Below, piece by piece: positions 54,759 to 63,505 of a stretch of 64,000 nucleotides of DNA (its first letter is position 1; each line of letters opens with the position of its first letter). Where the stretch lies: NCBI GenBank assembly GCA_947495915.1, contig CANMAW010000001.1, positions 1,116,001 to 1,180,000 on the forward strand. The letters are read 5' to 3'. The position numbers were made by a program, and so were the translations under genes. Under the pieces are notes generated by a model. It was given only the letters and a program-made list of their open reading frames with translations. It ran no database searches and was not told where the DNA came from. The DNA comes from Maribacter algarum (ex Lu et al. 2025) (nom. illeg.) (GTDB lineage: Bacteria > Bacteroidota > Bacteroidia > Flavobacteriales > Flavobacteriaceae).

Positions 54759-55853
54759 TTGGCACTCTCAGCGATAACAAAAAGAAATATTTTTAGAATA
54801 CTTCCCTTCGGAGTGATTTGGCTGGTTTTAGCGCTTATGTTTTTATGGGTAGAGCATGCAGCCATTGGCGACCAATCAAATTCATTAGATACCGCAGTTC
54901 AGTTAGAACCAGATGTGCTTCTTTTCGCCCTAGTGGGTATCACCTTAATTGGCTTGTCAGTTGGTGTTATTGAGGTGTTGTTTCTAAATCGACTGTTTAA
55001 CAAGAAGAGCTTTTTTGTAAAAATTTTATCCAAATTTATCATTTACAATATTTTTTTTAGCCTAGTGATTTTGGTGACTTTTCCGATTGCGGCAAGTTTA
55101 GAGCTCGATGTATCGATTTGGAATCAGCAAGTGTGGGATAAGTATGTCAATTTCTTTTTTAGCATAACCAATTTAAGTGCCATGAGTCAAATCATGTTTT
55201 CTCTGTTAATGTCGTTGTTATACGCAGAAATACATGATCATTTGGGGCAAAACGTATTGCTCAATTTTTTTACCGGAAAATATCATAAACCCCTTGCTGA
55301 AACACGAATATTCATGTTTGCCGATATGAAAGCTTCAACAACCATCGCCGAAAATTTGGGGCATATTAGGTATTTTGAATTGTTGCGTTCGTACTATTAT
55401 GATCTTTCAAATGCGATTGTCAATAATCACGGAGAAGTCTATCAATATATCGGCGATGAGATTGTGATTTCATGGACCTTGAAAAATGGAATAGCAAAGA
55501 ACTATTGTCTGAATTGCTTTTTTGATATGAAGGCCGATTTAGCAAAGCGAAAAGAAACGTATTTGAAAACCTATGGTGTTTTTCCTGATTTTAAAGCGGC
55601 CTTGCATTTTGGAGAGGTTACAACCGGAGAAATTGGAGCCTTAAAAAAGGAAATTTTCTTTACCGGCGATGTGCTAAATACCACGGCCAGAATGCAGAGT
55701 TTATGTGGTACTTATGGGGTAGATTTATTGGTTTCGAAAAAATTGATCAACGAGCTTGATGTTAACAATGCCTATACTATTAAAACCATTGGAGAACCTC
55801 AATTAAGAGGTAAAAATGACACCATAGATTTAGTGACCATTACGCTAAGTTGA
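54759..55853 (+). CDS. membrane class III adenylate/guanylate cyclase
   Basis: The N-terminal half of this 364-residue protein has about four transmembrane helices (PFGVIWLVLALMFLWV, VLLFALVGITLIGLSVGVI, FIIYNIFFSLVILVTFPIA, MSQIMFSLLMSLLYA). The cyclase domain (about 175-360) keeps both metal Asp residues (FMFADMKAST and YIGDEIVISW) and the transition-state Asn/Arg in GDVLNTTARMQ, so it should be active. The frame opens with TTG at 54759 straight after a stop; the first ATG is 26 codons in, inside the first helix, so TTG is the likely start. cAMP or cGMP specificity cannot be told. Confidence 0.85.
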   Translation: MALSAITKRNIFRILPFGVIWLVLALMFLWVEHAAIGDQSNSLDTAVQLEPDVLLFALVGITLIGLSVGVIEVLFLNRLFNKKSFFVKILSKFIIYNIFFSLVILVTFPIAASLELDVSIWNQQVWDKYVNFFFSITNLSAMSQIMFSLLMSLLYAEIHDHLGQNVLLNFFTGKYHKPLAETRIFMFADMKASTTIAENLGHIRYFELLRSYYYDLSNAIVNNHGEVYQYIGDEIVISWTLKNGIAKNYCLNCFFDMKADLAKRKETYLKTYGVFPDFKAALHFGEVTTGEIGALKKEIFFTGDVLNTTARMQSLCGTYGVDLLVSKKLINELDVNNAYTIKTIGEPQLRGKNDTIDLVTITLS

Positions 55854-55881
55854 GGTTCTTTATAATGATTTTTCAAGGGTT

Positions 55882-56541
55882 TTATTCTGTTTCAAAAGTT
55901 TTGACATGCTCTAAAAATTGTAAGGCTTCATCTACTTGACTTCCATTGCCTTGCAGTAACCAGTTCAACCACTTTTTGTTTAGGTTTTTAGGCCGTAGCA
56001 TTTTCAGGATGAATAACGATATTATTTCTAATATGATGGTGACAATTCCGAAGGAAACGATCATATTGTAATTTAAAACTGTCATGAGGTTTACATCAAA
56101 AAAGACCTTAAAAATGAAAAGTGCAATAAAGGGTGCGAAAGGTAATAGCCAAGCTGCAATACGTAGGTTTCTGACCACTGCCATTTTTAGTTGCGATAGC
56201 TCTTTCTGAAGTTTAATTACCGGTATTTCGTAATCTATTGAAACAATTCGTTTGATTTGATTTATGGCATTGATACCATACCAAGTAGAAAAATAAGAGA
56301 TAGCCCCACCTGCCACCATAAAGTACCAAACGCCCCAGTGAGTATATAAGAAATATAAGGCATACGATGCCAATACACTATGAAAAAGAAGGCTCGAAAT
56401 TGGTAAAAAAAGCAATTGTTTTAATGTTTTTTTTGCCTTATCAATTTTGATTTCTCTAAGAAGTTTAGTGTTCAGTTGCTGTGATTCTTCGAGTGCTTGT
56501 TCGTTCTGTTTCCAGAGATCTTGAATGTTTAGATTTTCCAT
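55882..56541 (-). CDS. four-helix membrane protein paired with the ECF sigma factor
   Basis: Not assigned to a named family. The cytoplasmic N-terminus of this 219-residue protein (MENLNIQDLWKQNEQALEES and a Lys-rich helix) is followed by two pairs of transmembrane helices (LPISSLLFHSVLASYALYFL, WYFMVAGGAISYFSTWYGI; AAWLLPFAPFIALFIFKVF, IVSFGIVTIILEIISLFIL). Its gene starts 1 bp after the stop of the ECF sigma factor. That pairing is common in Bacteroidota and suggests it controls the sigma factor from the membrane, although no ZAS or RskA motif is seen. Confidence 0.75.
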   Translation of the reverse strand: MENLNIQDLWKQNEQALEESQQLNTKLLREIKIDKAKKTLKQLLFLPISSLLFHSVLASYALYFLYTHWGVWYFMVAGGAISYFSTWYGINAINQIKRIVSIDYEIPVIKLQKELSQLKMAVVRNLRIAAWLLPFAPFIALFIFKVFFDVNLMTVLNYNMIVSFGIVTIILEIISLFILKMLRPKNLNKKWLNWLLQGNGSQVDEALQFLEHVKTFETE

Positions 56542-56542
56542 T

Positions 56543-57040
56543 TTAATGTTTTTTAAATTTATGTTTTAGTTGTTTTTTTATACGATTAATTTTTGTGCCG
56601 ACGTTGCTTACTGACATTCCCATAGCTTCCGAAATTTCAGCATGAGTGTTTTCGTCTAAATACATAATCATTATGGCACGATTAATTGGTTCGAGCTCTT
56701 GAATGAATTGACGCAACAGCAGAAGGTCTGCATGCACTTGGTTGCTTTTACTTTCATCAATAAGTATCAGTTTTTCAGGCATCGCCATCATATGTTTCTG
56801 GCGCGTGCGCAATTTTCGATAGTGCGATATGGCAACATTGAAAGCAACTTTGTACATCCATGTGGTGACTTTAACACGATGATCAAATTTGTCGTAACTT
56901 CTAATAAGCTCAAAAATGATGTCTTGAATTACATCTTCTTGTTCTGCTTTATTTGAGCAGTACCCTTGCACAACTTTATAAAGCAAACGGCGATGGGTTT
57001 CAATATACCCGACGATTTCTTGATGTTGATTGTTTTTCAT
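56543..57040 (-). CDS. ECF-type RNA polymerase sigma factor
   Basis: The 165-residue protein has sigma-70 region 2 (EQEDVIQDIIFELIRSYDKFDHR, TWMYKVAFNVAISHYRK) and region 4 (EPINRAIMIMYLDENTHAEISEAMGMSVSNVGTKINRIKKQLK split over residues about 117-160). It lacks regions 1 and 3, so it is an extracytoplasmic-function sigma factor. The gene overlaps or nearly abuts the membrane protein downstream. The promoter region (57041-57253, 213 bp) shows no clear motif. Confidence 0.92.
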   Translation of the reverse strand: MKNNQHQEIVGYIETHRRLLYKVVQGYCSNKAEQEDVIQDIIFELIRSYDKFDHRVKVTTWMYKVAFNVAISHYRKLRTRQKHMMAMPEKLILIDESKSNQVHADLLLLRQFIQELEPINRAIMIMYLDENTHAEISEAMGMSVSNVGTKINRIKKQLKHKFKKH

Positions 57041-57253
57041 TTTGATTGCGATTTAACTTTCAGCTGAAAAAGTTAGATACCCTATCTATCGTGTTACCAT
57101 TTAAATAATCACAAGTGCTATAAATTTTAACACTTTTTCAATAGTTGTAGATTGAAAGTGGTAGGTTGCTGATACCCCAAATTTGATAGAATTAATCGCG
57201 GCAGTCGTTCGTATTTACAAATCAGTACTTAAAAAAAGTCGAAGAAGTTATTT

Positions 57254-59044
57254 TTAAGAATTCGCCTTAACCCATTGTTTCGGGGTCATGCCCGTTTCCT
57301 TTTTAAAGAAGGTATTGAATACAGTTTTAGAATTGAAACCGCTATCATAGGCAAGGCCAAGAAGGGTAATGTTTTTGTTTTCTGAGGATAGGGCTAATTG
57401 CTGAAACTTTTGAATGCGAAAGTGATTGATAAAGTCATTGAAATTCTTTTGATAATGATTATTCAATAACCACGAAAGTTTGTTGGGATGCAGATTGATA
57501 TCAGCGGCCAATTGTTTTAAACTCAAAGCAGGGTCAGTAAACAGCTGATCTTCAATCATCGTCGCTTCAATAGCTGCAACATATGCTTCTAGTTGCTGCT
57601 TTGAGAAAGGAGCGGGTTTACTTATTTTCTTTGAAGGAAGTGGGTTTTCAGGTAAAACGGCATCAGCAAAAACAGATGTCTCAATGTCTTGATACTCTGA
57701 ATAAGCTCGTAAGGGTTCTAAAAACAAATCATTGCGAAAACTGAACAATTGCCCTGATCGCTGTGCCACCCGTTCTTTTAATATAGTTAGTGCTTGTTGG
57801 TGATTGCCTTTGTAAATTTCATAATACAAATCCCAAGCGCGTAGACTTAGCTGTTTTGATTGTGCGATCTCTTTGGCCACATCATCGGCAGTAACACTAA
57901 AATAATTGCTTTGATGCACTAAGTCATAAATGGCCATGCATGTTTTCGGACGCTGTAATCCTTGAGGCGTATCAGCAAGCTTTTGTAGTGCTACCTTATT
58001 AGCATCAAAAATAAAAGCTGCTGCTTTCAATTCTAGAGCCAATGGAAAGTTGGCGTCTAAAGCAAGGGCTTGGTCAAATAAACGTATGGCCTCTTTAAAA
58101 TTACGCCGAAAGTAGAACATATTTCCCCTAGTAAAATAAAGATTAGCCGATAAGGGGTTGATGCGTTGGGCCATAGCATTATTTTTCACGGCCTCATCTA
58201 TTTTACCTAAACCGGCATAACAATCTGCAATAGCATCTTGTGCTTCCGAAAAATTAGGATTGATTTCTAAAGCCTTTCGTAAATGCTTGAAGGCATCTTT
58301 ATAATTCCAAAAGCCCCAAAAACTTATGGTTCCTTTGGTGTAATGCCCCATGGCTGAATTCGGATTTAATTGTAGTCCGATATCGATATATCGATGGGCT
58401 TCGGTTAGGCCTTCCTCTTTATTTCGATACCCCCAACTGGCTAGCATACCAATAGCCCAACCTTTTTCGAGATAAGGGTCTGCATAGGTTTCATCAAGTG
58501 TGATACTGTGATCAAACTGAGCAATGGAAGCACTTACGTCTTCGGCATTCCAACGCATACGTAATTCTCGTCCTTTTAATAGTCTTCGGTAAGCATCAAT
58601 ACTGTTAGTAGGGGCATTAACCAATTGGTCTTGTACATCAAAATGGCCAAAATTTTCTCGAATTTTATCAGCAATCAGTAAGCTTATTTCATCTTGCAAT
58701 TCAAAAATATCAGAAAGATTTCTATCAAAATTTTCTGACCAAATGTAAAAACCAGTATCCGTTCGTATCAATTGCGCGGTAATGCGAACCTGATCGTTAA
58801 TGATTCGAGCACTGCCTTCTAGTAAGGTTTCGACACCTAATTCATTACCTATTTTTCGAGCATCAAGGGGTTGGTTTTTATAAAAAAAAGAAGAGGTGCG
58901 AGCGGTAACTTTGAGTCCCTCAATTTTTGTAAGGGCATTGATGATTTCTTCAGTGATGCCGTCTGAGAAATAGTCGTTCTCTTTTTTTCCAATATTGACA
59001 AAAGGAAGAACGGCTATCGATTTTGAGTTGAATACGGCGCTCAC
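57254..59044 (-). CDS. TolB-like / TPR / AraC-type HTH transcriptional regulator
   Basis: 596 residues, three parts. An N-terminal FlgO/TolB-like domain, about 8-125 (KSIAVLPFVNIGKKENDYFSDG, GVETLLEGSARIINDQVRIT, GFYIWSENFDRNL), is the type usually found attached to adenylate cyclases. A TPR array follows at about 190-390. The C-terminus is an AraC-type double helix-turn-helix (LSLKQLAADINLHPNKLSWLLN, NITLLGLAYDSGFNSKTVFNTFFKKETGMTPKQW in two pieces). There is no signal peptide, so it is cytoplasmic. The likely DNA target is near: the membrane protein and alginate lyase downstream-adjacent genes are candidates. Confidence 0.88.
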   Translation of the reverse strand: MSAVFNSKSIAVLPFVNIGKKENDYFSDGITEEIINALTKIEGLKVTARTSSFFYKNQPLDARKIGNELGVETLLEGSARIINDQVRITAQLIRTDTGFYIWSENFDRNLSDIFELQDEISLLIADKIRENFGHFDVQDQLVNAPTNSIDAYRRLLKGRELRMRWNAEDVSASIAQFDHSITLDETYADPYLEKGWAIGMLASWGYRNKEEGLTEAHRYIDIGLQLNPNSAMGHYTKGTISFWGFWNYKDAFKHLRKALEINPNFSEAQDAIADCYAGLGKIDEAVKNNAMAQRINPLSANLYFTRGNMFYFRRNFKEAIRLFDQALALDANFPLALELKAAAFIFDANKVALQKLADTPQGLQRPKTCMAIYDLVHQSNYFSVTADDVAKEIAQSKQLSLRAWDLYYEIYKGNHQQALTILKERVAQRSGQLFSFRNDLFLEPLRAYSEYQDIETSVFADAVLPENPLPSKKISKPAPFSKQQLEAYVAAIEATMIEDQLFTDPALSLKQLAADINLHPNKLSWLLNNHYQKNFNDFINHFRIQKFQQLALSSENKNITLLGLAYDSGFNSKTVFNTFFKKETGMTPKQWVKANS

Positions 59045-59139
59045 TGTAACAGTTATATGGGTTGCTTTTTTGGAGGAAATTTGGCGTATTAAAAATACAA
59101 ATTTTAAGCGATAACGCGATAAAAGGAATTGGTACGCTA

Positions 59140-59541
59140 TTAATTTTTTCCTCGTTTGCTACGATTGTTTATGGTCCATAGAAGATTTACAAAAAAGACC
59201 ACCAGAGCAATGATTTGGAGTATTACTATTATAGCTACATCTGCTTGTAATGTGCTATTTACTAGCAAAAGCAACAACAGTATTACTAAATGAATTATTG
59301 AAAGTGTTTTGTTTGTCGAATGACCAAGTAAGGCAACAATACCGTAACCTATTCCAAAGAGTAACCAAGTCCAGCTTTTTAGCTGCAATACCCAGTTTGA
59401 AATATCCCATTGCCAATGCACCGTTTTATTGATGCCTATGGGCTCACTACCACCGAAATACATTGAAAAAATTACGAGTAGAATGACCAACAAAAACATT
59501 CTTTTTTGAACTAACTTGTTAAAATTCATGTGGTGCTTCAA
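59140..59541 (-). CDS. small membrane protein
   Basis: The 133-residue protein has four hydrophobic helices (KRMFLLVILLVIFSMYFG, WTWLLFGIGYGIVALLG, LSIIHLVILLLLLLVNST, VAIIVILQIIALVVFFVNLLW) and a basic C-terminus. A second ATG four codons in (59529) is an equally possible start. No family recognised. It lies between the AraC-type regulator and the alginate lyase, all on the minus strand. Confidence 0.65.
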   Translation of the reverse strand: MKHHMNFNKLVQKRMFLLVILLVIFSMYFGGSEPIGINKTVHWQWDISNWVLQLKSWTWLLFGIGYGIVALLGHSTNKTLSIIHLVILLLLLLVNSTLQADVAIIVILQIIALVVFFVNLLWTINNRSKRGKN

Positions 59542-59578
59542 GCTCGTTTAGCTGCTATAATTTTATGGTTTAAAAACA

Positions 59579-60664
59579 TCAATCATTTTTCGCGAAATAC
59601 CCATCATTTGAAATAGCGGCATCGCTTACAGCAATGGTTGCTGTTTTAAACCAAACCTCGGCGTAGTTACCGTCAGCATATTGTTTTTGAATGTCGCCAC
59701 CATGGGTTTCCGCACCAGAGCACCAATTTTTATTAACCTCAGGAGATTTTCCATTGGTTTGATTGTAACAACCTAGTTTAAAAAAGAGGCCTTCATCAGC
59801 ATAAGCATTAGGTCGCTCTACACCGTCTTGACCAATGGGAACAAATAATGCTTGAGTCTGTTTAGGTATATCAGCAGTAGTTGTATACTCTGATGAGACT
59901 AAGTTTTTAGTGAATGTTTTGGTATCGTGCCCTTCACTCATAAATTTTAGGTACATCATTCCATCTTTCACTTCAATTTCATAACTAAATTCTTCTCCTA
60001 GTGCAATACCTTCGATTGGCTCTTCAGGATAGCTGTCTGCATCAGTACCAATGACAGAAAAGTCATTGCCCCAAACGGCGGTAGAAAAATCCCATCGGCC
60101 CGCATTGTCTTCACCGGCAGTATTAATTTCATAATGCCAAAAAACAGAACCTTTTGTATGGCCCGGAAACTTCTTGTAAAATATTTTTAACGGTTCGTTT
60201 TCGTGCCCGTCAGCACTATGAATTTGACCAACCACAACGGCATGTGATGCTGCAACCCTTGCATCACCTGTTGCTGATACGTTCATAACCTTTAGTGTGG
60301 CTGTTAATTTGGCAGGGGTGTTGGGGTACCATTTTTTGGCTTGAGCTAGTTCGGTACGTGTGTTGTTTGAAGTGCCGTGGGTGTCACCGGCATTGGGGGC
60401 TTTGTAAACCACCCAATTGGTATCGCCTTCTTTGGTCGTATAAAAGAAATCTTTTTGTTCAAAAGCATTTGCTATACCTGCGTTAGAACCGTCACCAAGA
60501 ATCAATTTCCAATGTTCAAAAAATGGAATTACTTCACTTGCATAAACTGTTTTTTCGATCTCCTCTTTTTGAGGTTCTTTTGTTTTATTGAAACAACTGG
60601 TTAGTGTAAAAATTGTAGTTAGTATCAAGCATACTGACGTAATTTGATGTTTCAAATTGACCAT
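59579..60664 (-). CDS. PL7-type alginate lyase lipoprotein
   Basis: Lipoprotein of 361 residues (lipobox LTSC, lipidated Cys24). The three classical motifs of alginate lyase 2 (PL7 superfamily, which includes PL18) are present: RTEL at 103-106, QIH at 147-149, and YNQ at 300-302 in LFFKLGCYNQ, with His149 and Tyr300 the catalytic pair. QIH rather than QVH is often associated with guluronate preference. The lysine-rich linker after the lipid Cys suggests an outer-membrane display. It indicates degradation of brown-algal alginate. No SusCD pair is in the window, so it is not inside a full utilisation locus here. Confidence 0.88.
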   Translation of the reverse strand: MVNLKHQITSVCLILTTIFTLTSCFNKTKEPQKEEIEKTVYASEVIPFFEHWKLILGDGSNAGIANAFEQKDFFYTTKEGDTNWVVYKAPNAGDTHGTSNNTRTELAQAKKWYPNTPAKLTATLKVMNVSATGDARVAASHAVVVGQIHSADGHENEPLKIFYKKFPGHTKGSVFWHYEINTAGEDNAGRWDFSTAVWGNDFSVIGTDADSYPEEPIEGIALGEEFSYEIEVKDGMMYLKFMSEGHDTKTFTKNLVSSEYTTTADIPKQTQALFVPIGQDGVERPNAYADEGLFFKLGCYNQTNGKSPEVNKNWCSGAETHGGDIQKQYADGNYAEVWFKTATIAVSDAAISNDGYFAKND

Positions 60665-60821
60665 GAACGTTTTTTTATGTTTCTAAATTTTGCAAAAGAG
60701 TATTGCGTTTAGCATTCTAAAAGTAGGGAAACCTTTTTAATTCTTTAGAATTAGGAAAATCTAGATTTAAAAATAGTGCTTCAAGTTACTTTTTTCTCTG
60801 ACGATTTGGTAGTGGGGGCTA

Positions 60822-60850
60822 CCCCGATACTTCGGGGGGAGCCAGCTCCC
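60822..60850. repeat. tandem GC-rich hairpins
   Basis: CCCCGA (60822-60827) pairs with TCGGGG (60832-60837); immediately after, GGGAGC (60837-60842) pairs with GCTCCC (60845-60850). No T-run follows either. Unusually GC-rich for this genome, of the form of dispersed intergenic hairpin repeats. Confidence 0.45.
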
Positions 60851-60867
60851 GTTTGAGTTTTGGGTAT

Positions 60868-60898
60868 AAAAAAAGCTTCAGATTGCTCTGAAGCTTTT
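60868..60898 (-). terminator. terminator of initiator tRNA-Met
   Basis: A perfect 12-bp stem (60871-60882 with 60887-60898, loop TTGC) followed on the minus strand by a T-run lies right after the tRNA 3' end. Confidence 0.88.
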
Positions 60899-60902
60899 GT
60901 AG

Positions 60903-60975
<73 letters not shown>

Positions 60976-60984
60976 ATATGGGTT

Positions 60985-61093
60985 TTTATCTCACTTGTTT
61001 TGCAACCTCAGGTCATAACGCTGACGAGATAAAGGTGTGCTATCTATTCGATAGCGGGCGACAAATATACAATGTATTTTTAGTTATATCAAA
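60985..61093 (-). promoter_or_regulatory. promoter and leader of initiator tRNA-Met
   Basis: On the minus strand TTTG (61090-61093) and TATATTTG (61062-61069) are separated by 20 bp, a near-perfect Bacteroidota promoter. About 80 nt of leader separate it from the tRNA. It contains an 8-bp inverted repeat (TTTATCTC at 60985 with GAGATAAA at 61026) and a stretch resembling the middle of the tRNA itself. Confidence 0.65.
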
Positions 61094-61160
61094 ACTTGTG
61101 ATACAATTATTTTAAAAGAATTTCTATATTAAATCCATAACTTCGGACTTTTACTCTCAT

Positions 61161-62525
61161 ATGGATTTAATTAACGATTTTCTGGTCAAGGCAAATTCAA
61201 TTGCCAATTGGCCTATGTTCATTTTGCTCATTGGCGGTGGACTGTTTTTAGTATTTTATTCAAAGCTGTTACCCTATCGCTTTTTTGGTCATGCCATTGC
61301 AATTACAGCTGGTAAATATGATGACAAAAATGCCAAAGGTGAAGTGAGCTCGTTTCAAGCACTCTCTGCTGCAGTTGCTGCAACGGTAGGCTTAGGTAAT
61401 ATTTCTGGTGTTGCTATTGCGATTCATGATGGTGGACCGGGAGTAATATTTTGGATATGGGTGACTGCACTTATTGGTATGTGCATTAAATTTTATTCGT
61501 GCAGCCTTTCTATCATGTACAGGGGCACCGATTCTGATGGAAACTTACAAGGTGGCCCCATGTATTACATTACCAAAGGGTTGGGTGAAAAAGCAAAACC
61601 ACTAGCAATATTTTTTGCCGTTTGTGGTTTGTTTGGTTTTCTAGGGGTTTTTACAGCAAATCAATTTACTGAAACTTTTATGAATGTTGTAGAGCCATCA
61701 ACGACTATAGCGGCAATGAGTGAAGAAAATTGGAAACTTACCATTGGTATAGCTTTAGCCATAACCACCTCATTTGTAATTTTTGGCGGTTTAACCAAAA
61801 TAGCGAAAGTAGCTTCGGCCATTGTTCCGTTTATGGTAGCCGTTTATCTTTTTGCAGTTATAGCAGTAATGGTGATGAATGCTTCGGAAATTCTTCCGGC
61901 CTTGAAAATGATCATTACAGAAGCTTGGAATTTTAATACCATTGTTACTGGTGGATTTTGGGGACTTGTAATTATTGGAGTTAAAAGAGCTATGTTTTCT
62001 AACGAAGCCGGTTTAGGAAGCGCCCCAATGTATCACGGGCAATCGAAAACTGACAATCCTATTAAAGAAGGCTTAGTCGCAAGTTTAGGTCCGTTTATTG
62101 ATACGATATTAGTATGTACCTTCACAGCAATTGTCATTATTTTGAGCGGGGCCTATTTAGAAGATTCTAGCGGAATTGTAATGACTTTATCTGCCTTCGA
62201 AAAAACACTTTTTGGCTATGGTGATGATTTGTTAATGATTATCGTAACTGCATTTGCCTTATCTACCTTGTTTACTTATTCGTATTACGGGGTAAAGAGT
62301 TTGTCATTTCTTACGAATGCTAAAATCGGAAAGTTTTATAATTGGTATTTTGTAATTATGATCGTTTTTGCCGCAGTGGCATCTTTAGAATTGGTAAAAA
62401 ACTTGATTGATTTATCTTATGCCTTAATGGTAATACCTAATATGATTGCTGTACTTTTGCTGGCACCTAAGGTGAATCATGCAGCGAAGGAATATTTTAA
62501 AAAAATGAAAGATGGCAGAGCATAA
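61161..62525 (+). CDS. alanine/glycine:cation (sodium) symporter, AGCS family
   Basis: Inner-membrane transporter of 454 residues taking up D/L-alanine or glycine with sodium. About ten hydrophobic helices are seen. Family marks include VAATVGLGNISGVAIAI near helix 3, GGPMYYITKGLG, and VKRAMFSNEAGLGSAPM, which carries the conserved AGCS sodium-site segment. The start gives MDLINDFLVKANSIANWPMF. Its 3' end overlaps era by 14 bp, and the two share a transcript. Confidence 0.92.
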   Translation: MDLINDFLVKANSIANWPMFILLIGGGLFLVFYSKLLPYRFFGHAIAITAGKYDDKNAKGEVSSFQALSAAVAATVGLGNISGVAIAIHDGGPGVIFWIWVTALIGMCIKFYSCSLSIMYRGTDSDGNLQGGPMYYITKGLGEKAKPLAIFFAVCGLFGFLGVFTANQFTETFMNVVEPSTTIAAMSEENWKLTIGIALAITTSFVIFGGLTKIAKVASAIVPFMVAVYLFAVIAVMVMNASEILPALKMIITEAWNFNTIVTGGFWGLVIIGVKRAMFSNEAGLGSAPMYHGQSKTDNPIKEGLVASLGPFIDTILVCTFTAIVIILSGAYLEDSSGIVMTLSAFEKTLFGYGDDLLMIIVTAFALSTLFTYSYYGVKSLSFLTNAKIGKFYNWYFVIMIVFAAVASLELVKNLIDLSYALMVIPNMIAVLLLAPKVNHAAKEYFKKMKDGRA

Positions 62526-63396
62526 ATCAGGATTTGTAAACATCATCGGTAACCCAAATGTGGGTAAATCTACATTGATGAATGCCTTTGTAGGAGAGAA
62601 ATTATCAATTATTACTTCAAAGGCTCAAACTACACGTCATCGAATTCTAGGTATTGTAAATGGTGATGATTTTCAAATGATATTATCTGATACGCCTGGT
62701 ATTATTAAGCCGGCTTATGAGTTGCAGTCGAGCATGATGAACTTTGTGAAATCAGCTTTTGAAGATGCTGATGTGCTCATTTATATGGTAGAGATTGGCG
62801 AAAAAGCCTTAAAAGATGAAGACTTTTTCACTAAAATAAAGAATAGCAAAATTCCGGTGTTGCTATTATTAAATAAAGTAGATACTGCTACGCAAGAATT
62901 GTTGGAAGAACAAGTGCAGTATTGGCAAGAACAATTGCCTACGGTTGAATTGCACCCGATTTCTGCTTTAAATAATTTTAATATTAAGAATGTTTTTGAG
63001 CGAATTGTTGAGTTGCTTCCTAATGCACCAGCATATTATCCAAAAGATCAGTTGACTGATAAGCCCGAGCGGTTTTTTGTCAACGAAACCATACGTGAGA
63101 AAATATTAATCCATTATAAAAAAGAAATTCCGTATGCTGTTGAAATTGATACGGAAGAGTTTTTTGAAGATGAAGAGATCATTCGCATGCGATCGGTTAT
63201 CATGGTGGAGCGTGATTCTCAAAAAGGAATTATCATTGGGCATAAAGGAAGCGCCTTGAAAAGGGTAGGGGTAGAAGCTCGTAAAGACTTAGAAAAGTTT
63301 TTTGGCAAACAAGTGCATTTAGAATTGTATGTAAAAGTAAATAAGAATTGGCGTAGTAATGCACGTCAGTTGAAACGTTTTGGTTACAATAATTAA
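62512..63396 (+). CDS. era: GTPase Era
   Basis: Essential GTPase of 294 residues for 16S rRNA maturation and 30S assembly. G1 GNPNVGKST, G2 region KAQTTRHRILG, G3 DTPG, G4 NKVD; C-terminal KH domain with GIIIGHKGSALKRVG for binding the 3' end of 16S rRNA. Overlaps the symporter gene by 14 bp, so it is translationally coupled to it. Confidence 0.97.
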   Translation: MAEHKSGFVNIIGNPNVGKSTLMNAFVGEKLSIITSKAQTTRHRILGIVNGDDFQMILSDTPGIIKPAYELQSSMMNFVKSAFEDADVLIYMVEIGEKALKDEDFFTKIKNSKIPVLLLLNKVDTATQELLEEQVQYWQEQLPTVELHPISALNNFNIKNVFERIVELLPNAPAYYPKDQLTDKPERFFVNETIREKILIHYKKEIPYAVEIDTEEFFEDEEIIRMRSVIMVERDSQKGIIIGHKGSALKRVGVEARKDLEKFFGKQVHLELYVKVNKNWRSNARQLKRFGYNN

Positions 63397-63505
63397 ACCT
63401 TGGTAACCTTAATTTTCCCTTTCCATTAACTTTCATTATTCTTAAGCTAACCTTACAGTTAAGTTATATTTTCATCTTTAGTTTTACTAAAAACCAATTT
63501 TGAAA

